A DNA stretch of 64,000 nucleotides from Scolanthus callimorphus (Eukaryota > Cnidaria > Anthozoa > Actiniaria > Edwardsiidae): positions 7,429,978 through 7,493,977 of the forward strand of contig CM066923.1 of the NCBI GenBank assembly GCA_033964015.1, read 5' to 3'. Both the position numbers and the translations under genes were made by a program. Below, in pieces: positions 12,768 through 23,343 of the stretch. Within the stretch, counting starts at the first letter, position 1. Each line of letters opens with the position of its first letter. Under the pieces are notes generated by a model. That model ran no database searches. It was given only the letters and a program-made list of their open reading frames with translations, and had not been told where the DNA came from.

Positions 12768-12798
<31 letters not shown>
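12768..12798 (+). repeat. Poly(C) tract, 31 nt
   Basis: Longest mononucleotide run in the window, upstream of gene A on its coding strand (poly-G there). A shorter run of C lies at about 12571-12580. No coding sequence seen between 12310 and 14980. Confidence 0.85.
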
Positions 12799-13301
12799 AT
12801 CAGGCATAGGACATAGGATGACCAAAGCTTGCCCCCCAGACCATGCCGACAAAAATTGGTAGCTACGGCCTTGGTCGCGCGCGAGCTTCGGTATCGACCG
12901 CAGACGTATGAACAGAGTCAGGATACATTTACTGTTGGTTGCGAGTGCTCACTCCAACCGAGCGCGCGCTCTTATTGGCTAAATCAAGGTCACGTGGTGA
13001 AGTACAAATCAAATATTCCCCGATCAGTCAATATTTAGAAAAATTATTGACTGGTTGGGGAATATTGCTTTCGCGCATCGCGTTTGAGAGCGGGGAAAAA
13101 GAGAACGTTTATTGTAAACACGCGAGTCTTTTTAAAAACCTTTGCTAATTTTGATAAGTTTTTGCTAATGCAAGAAAATTGTGTTGTTTATTAGTGTTTC
13201 CCTTTACATGATGCAGTCGCGCGCAAACTTTGTAGCTTCTCTTTTCATTCTTGAAATACACTTGTTTTCACTTAATAATTGCAGTATATTTTCTGCTATA
13301 T

Positions 13302-13440
13302 AACAAAACACTTAATGACTACTCCCTCGGTAAACACCAGTTTTGTTTCCCTCGAATCTCGATGTTTCCCTCGACTTCGTCTCGGGAAACATGGGAAACA
13401 AAACTGATGTTTCCCTCGGGAGCAGTCATTTAGTGTATAA
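13302..13440. mobile_element. Foldback MITE, about 135 bp
   Basis: 'ttaatgactactccctcggt' at the left is matched inverted by 'ccctcgggagcagtcatttag' at the right, and 'ccagttttgtttccctcg' pairs with 'gggaaacaaaactgatg'. Confidence 0.6.
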
Positions 13441-14574
13441 TATTTGCTGATGGAATTTTGCAATTTTTGGTTCCTATATTAGAAAATCAGCTTTTTATCT
13501 CAAATGTTACCAGCAGTCCTCCACGGATTCGACTTAATATATATTCATGTGGACGTGCTACTGTATGTCTCCGCAACACAAAATCTTTAAATAGCTTCGC
13601 CCTTTATGGAGAGCAGCGGAATAAAGCGCACTAGTCACAGACTCTCTCTCTGCGATTCGTCCACCCTCCCCTCCCCTAATGGCAACATTTTCTCATACTG
13701 CCCTCCCCCGGTGTCACACCAAAATATAATCAGTTTTCGGTAGAAAAGTAATTTCCTCATCCCTATGAAATTATACCACAAAACATCTTTAAAAATACTA
13801 TTAATATGGCAGACATTTTCATCCGTGTGTGCCTAATAGGCGAGGTACAGTTCACAGAAGTCACGCGGGTCGAGAAACAAGTAGCACAAATGCACTGTCG
13901 AAAACAAAAAGCGCGAAGGGTAGGCTTTCAGCCCGTGGATATAAATATATACTCACCCCCATTATGGATCTAGCGGTGTATATTTACGGTCCAAGTTTTC
14001 CTCCGAAATAAGCGAAGTCTGTAGCAGAGCAAAGTCAACCACCTCTGACTCGAGTAGAACTAGACTGAATGCTTGCGTTCGACGCTTTTGCTCTTGCTAT
14101 CGACCTGGAGGGGCAGTCCCTCGCGTAATATTCCCAGAAATTTGAATAAATAAATTATGGTTTGATGAAGCACCCCAGGAATTGAGCAATATGGAAACCA
14201 AACAATTCGGAGAAAAGACATTTCCCAGTAAAATGAGTCACCTGGCTATTTATAAACATACAATTTTCCGGGAAAGTGCGGATATAATAACATTGGTCCA
14301 CGCTACAATCGAAAACGACCTAAGGTCACTTACGGGAAATTTCCCACTTAGAAAAGTGAAAGACGCTTGTTGTTGTTTAGTCTTTGCTTTTCGCTGCGTC
14401 ATAATTTTGTGATACATTCTTAAGCCCCCCCCCCCCAATTCAACGTATGCTCCGCCTGCTTTTTTAGGGGGAGGGGGAGGGGGGTCCACATTGGGCTACT
14501 CTCAAATACTAGACATAGTGAATGTAATACTTTCGGTCATTCGAATAGCCAGTGCGGTTATAGCCTGCTCGAAG

Positions 14575-14722
14575 GCGTTTGAGAGTAGTTTTAGGTCGAG
14601 AAACGCGAGTTTGCTTTCGCGTGGCCGCCATCTTGACCCCCTCCCCTCCGATTTGCCACATTTTGTCACAAATCCAGATGGCGGTCACGCGAAAGCAAAC
14701 TCGCGTTTCTCGACCTAGTGCG
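14575..14722. mobile_element. Palindromic MITE, 'gtcgagaaacgcgagtttgc' family
   Basis: The arms 'gtcgagaaacgcgagtttgc' and its reverse complement flank a ~60-bp centre containing 'gccgccatcttg'. A near-perfect second copy lies at 39651-39793. Confidence 0.7.
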
Positions 14723-14783
14723 GTTAAGTCGTTGGTGTTTTACACTACGCAAACAAAAGACGAACAAAAGAAATTCCCTTGAA

Positions 14784-14925
14784 CTCTGCAGCGACAACTC
14801 TGCAGCGACAACTCCGCAGCGACAACTTCGCAGCGACAACTCCGCAGCGACAACTCCGCAGCGACAACTCCGCAGCGACAACTCTGCAGAGCGACAACTC
14901 TGCAGCGACAACTCCGCAACTCGTG
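14784..14925. repeat. Tandem repeat, 14-bp unit, about 10 copies
   Basis: Unit gcagcgacaactcc with C/T changes. The unit length is not a multiple of three, so long translations here cycle through frames and are artefacts. Confidence 0.9.
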
Positions 14926-14982
14926 ACCCCTATCGGCTTCCGGACTGGGATGATGACCCTCGTTTGTGACTCCTTTTCTCAC

Positions 14983-15397
14983 CATTCTAGCTGTTCTTTG
15001 TTCCCATGGTAACTCCCTTGCCCGCCAAGATTTCCTACTTCTCCCTCATCTCTTCTGAGCGACTCTAAAGCATTTTCAATACACTTGTTAACGCCTTGAA
15101 TCTCCTCGCGTGTCCATGATTTTTCAAGCCGTTCGATCTCTGCTCGAAGTCTTGCATCTCGTTGTTTCTGTCTTTCTTGCTCGATATCGCGGAAAACTTC
15201 ACACATGTTTTCCACAACTCCTGCTCCCGTTGAAGCACCAAAGCTTTTTATGGTTGACTGTAGCTCGTTCCGTTCTGCAGTGTTTACTTGAGCTCCTGGG
15301 GGATGATTTCATGAATCAAACGTTGCTGGGCTGCTTCAAGGCGAGCTTGCTCTTGCCTTCTGCGTTGAGCGTAGTCAACACCATGACTTTCACTGCA
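14983..15397 (-). pseudogene. Orphan coiled-coil exon with a frameshift
   Basis: On the minus strand an acceptor-like site (tgtatacag) precedes SESHGVDYAQRRRQEQARLE, a charged helix resembling the start of the coiled coil in genes A and B. The frame then hits TAA after IIPQELK; one base more in the CCCCC run (about 15293) would continue it as PGAQVNTAERNELQ, leading into an open ~75-residue Glu/Arg-rich helix (VFRDIEQERQKQRDARLRAE) that ends at a gtgaga donor. No GTPase exon follows before gene A, and the donor phase (2) does not fit gene A's first visible exon (phase 0). Probably a decayed 5' exon of another member of the family, or an upstream exon of A with an unseen linker. Confidence 0.5.
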
Positions 15398-16354
15398 CTG
15401 TATACAGTACGTAAAATTTAAACATCAATGGTTAATATTTTCTGTATTAGAGAAATCATACTATGGTCCAGTAACTTGGCAACAACCTGGCGGCGCGAAG
15501 CTGTAAGGTATATGTACTCGAATATTGGAAATGGAATAATGAGTTTCCCATTATCCATGCCGGCGGATAACCCAGAGATATGATTTTACAAAGATAAAGT
15601 AAAACAACTGCGAGACACTATACTTACACCCATTTTTAATTAGGTGATGGAGTTTGCCTTTTTTGAAGAGAAATGCTGGTACGATGTTATATCAGCAATA
15701 TATAAAACAGGGAAGTAATGAAGTGTAGCTTTCACGGGCCCGACGGGTAAACATCGTCTGCCTCAGTCTGCCATATTGCTCGCGAAAACTATTTGCTCGA
15801 CCCGTGTCACGTGGAAAAAGGTTCAAGGGATTCTTTGGCAAAATGGTTGTCATTTTGTCTGCTTTTAAGTCAGGTATTATAATATATCATTTTAAAGCTT
15901 TTGAAGAGTAGAAAACATACAAAATGTTTTATTAACTATAAATAAATTATTAATAAAAACAATAATTATTTCTCAAAAACTGACTTTCTCGTTTGGCTTT
16001 AGTTCTAGTCCGTCAGAATTCAATAGAACTACCCAGTTTTGTATCATCTTCGACTATCCTAGTGGACTCATTGTCCGATTGCATGACGGTTTTGATTTCA
16101 GTCCAACCTTTTTGCGGTGTAAAAATCGAACATACAAAAAATCTCTGGCAAACTTTTGGGGTCAAGCTAATAGTGTCATTCATGTTGATACAAAACGTGG
16201 CTCGAACTGGCCGCTGTTTTTATCATACCTGTTGACTGCAATCAGTGTGTCTACACATTGTACACATTTTGTGATTGATCACTGAGGAGGGCCGTTGAGC
16301 TATAGAGTACAAACTCAGTGCGTGCCTCCGACGCGAGGAAAGTGGCGCAATGTC

Positions 16355-16820
16355 GAAGGGGTTGTTGCACAGGGAATTTCTCCAGAAACCCATCCATGGG
16401 AAAAGCTGGATTTCCCTAGCTACACGCATGGAAAGTGTTCGGAATTCACATGGATAGATAGCCATGGGAAATACCAACACTTCCGGGTGAGTTCTTCTAC
16501 CATGGGAAATTCAGGTTTTCCAAGGATGGGTTTCTGCAGAAATTCCTTGTGTTGGTCGCCAAGCGTTTTCAGAAAAGGTTGCACCGTCACAGCTGTAGCC
16601 CCCGCGTCATAGGTGAATCTAAGACGAACGAAATTCGCGTGTGAGCCCAGTACACAGATTTCTTGTGAGAGATGTATTGTAGAATCATTTGTTGAGAGTA
16701 GGGTGATAAGCATGGCTCATATTCTGAAAAGAAAAACAGTGCCGCCCCCATGATTCTGTTTTGGTTTGCTCCCATGGTGCATTGCGGGCTATAACAGACA
16801 GTTGTGACGGTGCAACCTAT
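16355..16820. mobile_element. Two adjacent inverted-repeat elements
   Basis: First pair: 'caatgtcgaagg...gcacagggaatttct' (about 16349-16383) against 'agaaattccttgtgttggt' (about 16539-16557). Second pair: 'ttgcaccgtcacagctgt' at 16579 against 'acagttgtgacggtgcaacc' ending near 16818. No gene seen in 15400-17900. Confidence 0.55.
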
Positions 16821-17276
16821 TCTGAAATAGGTGTATGACATGTATATTAGATATTAGCACAAAAATATTAGTTTTTATTATATGGATGCCAGTGTTTTAC
16901 TGGAAACTAAAACACTCGTATTTTCCATATCTTCCTTAGTGAAAATATGAAAAAGTTATGTACCGAATGTCCCGGATGTGCACGTTTGCAGTGTTGTTCT
17001 CCTGACTTCGTCTGCAGTGAAATCTTTCTCGCTCGGTCACACGAGTTTTAAGCCACAAAACTAAGTTTTGTTCTAGTTCTAAAGAGAAAAACCTTATTTC
17101 AACTATGGCAGAGAAAGCTACAGCAACACAAAAAGGGAAATTAGTTCTTAACGACACTGGAATCAGAAAGATTGAGGATTTCACAATAAACACTTTCGTC
17201 GACTTTACCAAGTGAGTTGTTCAATTTGTAATATTTTGCCGCTATGTCAATTCTAATCCATATAATAAAAAGAACA

Positions 17277-17402
17277 TTACACGGTGGCTTGAAGATATGG
17301 ATTTCATTTTCTCGTATCAAAACAATATTTTTTGTTAATATTTAAAATATTGTTCTTGCCACTCGAAAATAAAATCCATATCTTCGCGCCACCGTGTAAT
17401 AT
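17277..17402. mobile_element. Palindromic MITE, about 125 bp
   Basis: Starts attacacggtggcttgaaga and ends with tcttcgcgccaccgtgtaat. The arms run nearly to the centre (caatatttttt/aaatattg). Confidence 0.75.
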
Positions 17403-17922
17403 CCTCTATATAATTTGCGCCCCGTCAATGCCCCTAGCAACATCCAGTCCACACGACAGTGTGTGGGCAAGCCTTGTTTCATATTTTAGTTGAATGGGAG
17501 CGTGAGTACGTTGGAACGAGTGATGGACATCCTGAGATGTTTCCCAAGCTTCCTTAACCATTCCACTTTATCAACTATGATTGCATAGTGTAACATTCAG
17601 CTTAACATTGCACAGTGTAACAATGCAGCAGTCGAAAAAATTGCAAGAGTTCATAAAATTCGGTGAAAACCCTGTTTATATTTTATTTGCATGACATAAT
17701 ACAGTGCATATCTTTGCCTACATTTACTGCCGCATGCTATCTCGTATAATCAACTCAAAACGTTAAGGTATTTACATAATAAAGCCCAATAAAGTCATTG
17801 ATGCTTTTTTGTAAAGCATACTGTTAAAGTAGTTATTTGAACTCAGTACGGATTATATCCAGTCCAACTTAGTCGTGCTGCAACCCCCCTAACACGTATT
17901 ATATCATCGTATTATATCATCC

Positions 17923-20913
17923 TCATCTTGTAAGATCGTGTTCTAAAGTGGACCTCATATCTGTGGGAAACACCGCCCTGATGTCTGTCCAACACGATGC
18001 CAACATGTGAAGAGTCTTCACGTCCTCCTGTTGGAGGTCACGTGTGATTTTCTGAATAGTGCTGTCTGCCCAGCGGTGTCTGGTCTTCATCACGTCTAAG
18101 AAGATGCAAACAGCGGCTGAAAAAGAGGGAAAAAAATAGGGATGGATAAGTATAGGACCAGTTCGAACCAGTCGAGAACATAAATTAGGATCTGTCAAAA
18201 ATAATCAGGCTTCAACGGGAATGACCGAACCCAAACCTGCCCGAAACCGATGCAACGAGACTGAGATATGAAGCCAGACATAGAAGCTAATATCAAATGT
18301 TGGGTTCTTCAAGGCTCGAAGGGCAAATAATGATGCCAATGAATGGCTCAAATTGCGGTGTATGAATGGAAAGTAATTGGGCAATTCCAGAAAATATGTG
18401 TGACCCAACATGTTCCAAGGTGCGCCAAATCAACCTTTCAAGACAGGCCTATGTTTTTCTGAGGTTTGTTTGTGTTCTATGTTTTGTATTTGCTAACCCC
18501 ATCGTTTAACAAACTCTCAAATGCTCTGCAAAATCACCCAGCCCAGAGCTGTTCACTCGTTTGATTGACGGAAGCCAGGGCCCCGGTTTGTCAGTTGGCA
18601 TAGAGTTCGCAGAATTATGAAAATCGCGCAGTTAAGGCGTCTGCCGAGAGTTTACCTTGTGGAACGGAGACATTAGAATGCCCAGCTACTGCACTTTCAA
18701 TAGCACTCAACAGATCCAGCTTGACCAACTTCGTCTTGTTCTGCTTGGCGTTCTTGACATATTGCTCAGCGTTCAGCAACACGAAGTGAAGGATATTGTA
18801 GATTTGAAGCTCAGTGTTCACGTCCGGTCCGGGATGGTCCGGACAATAGTTGGCCACGAAGAAAGTGTGGTCGAGTGAGCTACCTGTGGCGGCCGAAGCG
18901 AGCCTGAGGGCCTGGTTACAAGCAGTGGATGATAAGGTGTCTCTGTGTGTTACCACAGTAACAGGAGAGATGCCTGGAAAAACAGAAAATTGAAGTGTTT
19001 TGAAGTGTCGCATAAAAACAACCGTGAATATTGTAGAGACGGATTAACTGAGTTCAGTTGCAATTTTGTACACTATGGCAACCACAACTACTTGCTTTTC
19101 AGCACATAACAAAAAAGCTCACCGGCCATGAGCTTCAGTTTTTCCCACCTAGACCTTGGGTTTCAAGATGAGAAAACCACGGGGAAACAAACAAACAAGA
19201 ACTCACCCATGGGCTTCAGTTTTTCCACAACCCTGGGTTTCCAGGACTATGAGAAACCATGGGAAACAAACAAACACTCAACCATGGGTTTTATTTTCCC
19301 CTCTCTGGGTTTCCAAAGATGAGAAAACCACGAAAAAAAAACGACCTCATCCATGGGCTTCAGTTTTTCCCAACCTGGATTTCCAATGACTATGAGTAAA
19401 CCATGGGGAGTTAAACAAACAAGAACTCACCCATGGACTTTATTTAATTTCCCGACCCTGGGTTTCCAAAGATTAGAAAACCACGGGAAAAACAAGAACT
19501 CACCCATGGGCTTCAGTTTTTCCCGCACTGGCCTCAGATACTTCTCCAGAGTGCCGTTTGTAAGCCTGATATCATTGGCCTTGACAACCAGAATCACTCC
19601 ATGAAGCCATGAATCAAACGGCGCTTCATCGATACTTCTCATCCCTGTCGGCTCACTGCTGGACCTCTGTATAAAATCGCCGGATCGTATTCTCCCAAAG
19701 AGGATATCATTCAGTTCTCTCCCCTCGTGGTGATCGTAGCTGAAAAATCCACGAGTGTCGACCAACCTGAAAAAGATATTTCACTGGCACTTTATCGTAC
19801 ACATAAGGTTAATTCTTTTATCCATTTCTAGGAATTCAATGCTACGCGGCCACAGGCTCGCCTAACCATTTACAGCCAAATGGGCTATTGACTAAGAGGC
19901 CATGAGGGCCAGAGGAATAATAGTTTTAGTCCTACACTAGTAGGTCAATTTGTATATAGCCCAGGGCCAGACATTACCGTTTTTCGCTAGGTGCCATTGG
20001 CGACCAATTCAAAAACTTTTAGTCACCAAAATGCAATATTTAGTCGCCACGTAAGCGTGGATCTCAGCTGCACTTAGAATGATAGGGTGCTATTTGGCGA
20101 CTAGCTCTAAAATTTTGGTCGCCAAGCCCCCAAATTTAGTCGCCATTGGCGACCATATGAAACGTTTTCTGGTCTGGTCATTTGCCATTTTCTGTCTTTC
20201 AAATCCGACACTTTTTGCTAATTGTAGGCTATAAGTTATAAAGATTCGTTTTTCTCTTCTCACTCCGCTTACTAGGGCTAACGCTCAGAAACACACAAGG
20301 GATATTTCATTGGCACTTTAGCCTAGACATAAGCTTAATTCCTTTGTTCCAACCTGAAGAACAGCTCTTGGAGGTAGTCTTCTAGAATTATTGTCCCCTC
20401 AGCGCCAGTTGTCGCTACAGGGACGGAGCCTTTATCTGTCTGTCGCACAGTTCTTTCACAGGTATTGATGAAGCAGCTCTTGCCGGACCCTGTGGGTCCA
20501 AATACTCCAATCCTCAGCTTTCTAACATCGCTTATATTCAAGCCTTGGAAGTTTCCCTGGCCAGTTTTGTCGCCAAACGTGTAGTTACGCAAAGCTTGAC
20601 GTTTGGATGAGGACTCATTTTGAAGCGTCTGAAGTCGCCTGCGTTCTGCCTCTTGGCGTTGTTGTTCTTGTCGAATGCGCTCTCGCTCTCTGGCTTCTTC
20701 AGCTTCTCGAATTCGCCTCTGTTCTTCCAGGAATCGTTGCCGTTCTCTTTCGGCCGCTTCTCTTGCTTCTCGCGCTATGCGCTCTTGCTCGCGTCGCTCT
20801 CTTTCTCTGCGTTCAGCTTGAAGGCGTGCCTCCTCTTGTCGCCTTTGCTGTTCTATTACTTGGAATGTGCGGTCGACATACGTGTAGTGAGTTTCGTGGT
20901 GACTTTCTCCGCC
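17923..20913 (-). CDS. IFI44-like GTPase gene B (5' exon not found)
   Basis: Four phase-consistent exons on the minus strand: 20913-20354, 19766-19504, 18973-18656, 18116-17923 (stop); 444 residues. Counting from the first visible residue: YTYVD at 10-14, a strongly charged coiled coil about 15-115, G1 GPTGSGKS at 139-146, then EGTIILED and, after the first intron, LVDTRGFF (G3) and KANDIRLTNG. Exon three has VVTHRDTL (THRD in the G4 position) and NYCPDHPGPD; exon four is a helical domain (LASCWTDIRAVFPTDMRS). The G4-like site and the NY block place it with IFI44/IFI44L rather than with GIMAP proteins. No frame break. Unlike gene A it has an intron between FFR and LVDTRG and none between TELQ and IYNIL. 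The first coding exon must lie upstream (phase-0 junction) and was not recognised. Likely a cytosolic nucleotide-binding protein; role unknown. Confidence 0.87.
19130..19535 (-). repeat. Tandem copies of exon end plus splice donor, about 80-bp unit
   Basis: The last bases of gene B's second exon with its donor (minus strand ...aaactgaagcccatgg|gtgagt) recur about five times downstream in the intron, at about 19136, 19208, 19284, 19352 and 19432, each followed by a 'gggaaa/tggtttctc' segment. Copies vary by substitutions and small indels; several keep an intact gtgagt. Confidence 0.8.
19980..20170. repeat. 'gtcgccaa' dispersed repeat
   Basis: Reiterated 'ttagtcgcca', 'tggcgacca' and 'aggtgccattggcgacc' blocks. 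Related stretches lie at 54035-54110 (gene C intron) and 60735-60830 (death receptor intron). Sits in the first visible intron of gene B. Confidence 0.55.
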
Positions 20914-21585
20914 CTGCAAAAGTGATCGATGATAATAACTACTAATGATGTTGGCGCGCTGAAAACGTTCATAAATAAATGGCCCAAGTAAAAACACACG
21001 AGAAAATTGTTGGAGTACACACCTAGCCTTCGCAAGCGTTCACGTGTGCCCTTTTTCTCCGCTCGCCTTCACTCGCCCCATTTTCATGCGGCCGAAAACT
21101 CGCTCTTCAAACTTCTCGCCGCTTTCTCCCGTTTTTCTGGGTTTCTATTCCCTGAAAACACACGGGAACGCTTGCTACGCAGGCTATAGGGTACGCCGTA
21201 CTGAGGGCATTTCTTTATGCTTTTCTTTCCTTTCGCCTTTTGTGCCGTTCTTTCTAGTGTGAAAGGAATCGCAGTTTACGAGTGTGGCCTTGGGGATTGG
21301 AGGGGGTCCCCAAATATAACACACATAAATTTGTCCCCCTCCACTGTTCTTTTAAAAAGCTTCCAAAGTCCCAGCAAAAGGTAGCCCCGGAGGTAGCCTG
21401 AATCCCAGCCGTTCCTTCGCTCTCCGTTCGTCCTCGCTTCCGAAAAGGGCTTTGCAGAAGAAGGAAAAAAGAAAATGCACCCCTTGTATATCATGAGCTA
21501 ACTTAGAAAGCGTTCGAGTACTTTCTACATACTTCTATCTTTTCCGACAAAAGAAACTATGTCTTCTACAAGGAGGCAGGATGAA

Positions 21586-22440
21586 TAGACCTTTTTCCAA
21601 AATGGCCGCCGCAAATTCACATGTCTTAAAATTAAACTGACTGAAAATCAAATACTGACACTAGAAAGAGCATCATCACATTAGTAATCCTTTAAATTTT
21701 CGTTATGCCAAATGCCATGTCGGCTGAGAAAGCAGGGTCTGAAAATTGAACATTTTACAGAGATTTGTATGACTGGGGGTATGACGCATACCCCCAGTCA
21801 TACAAACGCCTGTAAATTTTCACATTTTAAACTTTCGTTTTCTAGCAAGATATGTATATATAATAGGACTCCATGCTGTCCAATTAAGAAAAAATTGGAT
21901 GATTCAGAGGAACTCCAAAATTGGACGAGGCCGCAGGCCGAGTCCAATTTGGAGTTCCTCTGAATCATCCAATTTTTCTTAATTGGACAAGCATGGAGTC
22001 CTGTTATTTATTAATTATATAACATCCATGTTCAAACCCAAACTGTCCAATTTTAGCGCGAACTGTCCAATTAGAGCGCGCGCGATCCAATTAAAAATAA
22101 TTGGACGATTCAAGAAAAACCGATCTGCCGGCACAATGGGATTTCGCGCTGGCTATATAATTATGTTCGAAACCCTCCGCTCACTCCGCATTGTCGAGAA
22201 ACCTGTCTCGGAGTTTATTTTGAACCTTCACATGATAACGAGCGAAATTCTTTTTGCGCCCAAACTGTTGTCCTTTATTTCAGTTCCAATCGATTAAAAA
22301 TAACGTCGAGCAATAGACCTTTTTCCAAAATGGCCGCCGAAAATTCAAATCGATTTTTGTTTAAAATGAACACCAGCACTAGAACACACATAATCAGTTT
22401 AGTAAAACTACAAAATTTCGCTGCATTATATCCATAATTA
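21586..22440. repeat. Two direct repeats flanking palindromes
   Basis: 'agacctttttccaaaatggc' occurs at 21590 and 22315, each followed by similar A+T-rich sequence with 'gacactagaa'/'agcactagaa'. Between them lie a 40-bp palindrome (21768-21808, tgtatgactgggggtatg...) and a ~115-bp foldback at 21888-22003 built on 'tccaattaagaaaaaattgg' arms. No coding exon seen in 20920-23340. Confidence 0.6.
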
Positions 22441-23343
22441 TATGGACATGGTCACATGTATGACATATATTGCCTAGAATGTAGAGAAACAATTTCTTTA
22501 TACCATGACACAGGCGATTTGCGCGAATGTAGTTTATCATCTAGCATATTTCCATAGCAAATTATCGAACTTCAGGGACGTCAACCGCCAGGACTTCAAA
22601 AATCTGGAAACTCACTGCCTTGAAATGGCAGTTGTCTTACATTTTTCCCGGAAGACGAAGCAAGAAATCCTAAGACTCCCGACAAAACCTGGAGAGTTCA
22701 CGTCCCTCCAGCTTTCAAGCCCCCTTCAAACTGAAACACTATGGCCTTTCTTACTTACTCCCATTTTGCGTAGAGCTCGTCGAAGTCCCCTTAGTGGCAT
22801 ACAAACGCAGCCAATTTGTTCCAAGTCTTTCTGGTGGCACTTTTTATGCCATGGAATACAATACGCCGGCTTTATAATACATCATTTTCCTAGAAAACGA
22901 AGAGGGAACTTTCCCTGTTATGATTTCGATTAGCTGAGCGATCGAAGTCCAACTCTAGCGTCGGCGGGAAATTTCCCTAATTTCCTCCAAAAAAATTTCT
23001 GTTTCGAATTCAAATAAAATGGTTTATTCAAGGAAACTAAAAAAAAAATGATTCTCATCATTTGACCACCAATAGCGCTGCTCAAAATTCGCTCAAAATA
23101 TTTCTCGGAAATGTTTTTGTCGGGGTTTTATATCGGAGTATCGATCTATAGGGGTTTCCCTATCGAGAAGGCCCGCCCACGCGAGTATCTGTCACGCAGT
23201 CACGCATTCAAATTCGCGGAAATGAAGTAATCGACCATTTGCTACCGGGAAATCACCGTCAAAATTTCGCATTCTGTTCAAAACCCTACAAACTAAGAAT
23301 TCTAACCAAAGGCACTCGGTTCAGCAAGAACGTTGCTTCCAAT

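Noticed and set aside
14666..15012. Repetitive ORFs around 14.8 kb
   Set aside because: Caused by the 14-bp tandem repeat; no conserved frame.
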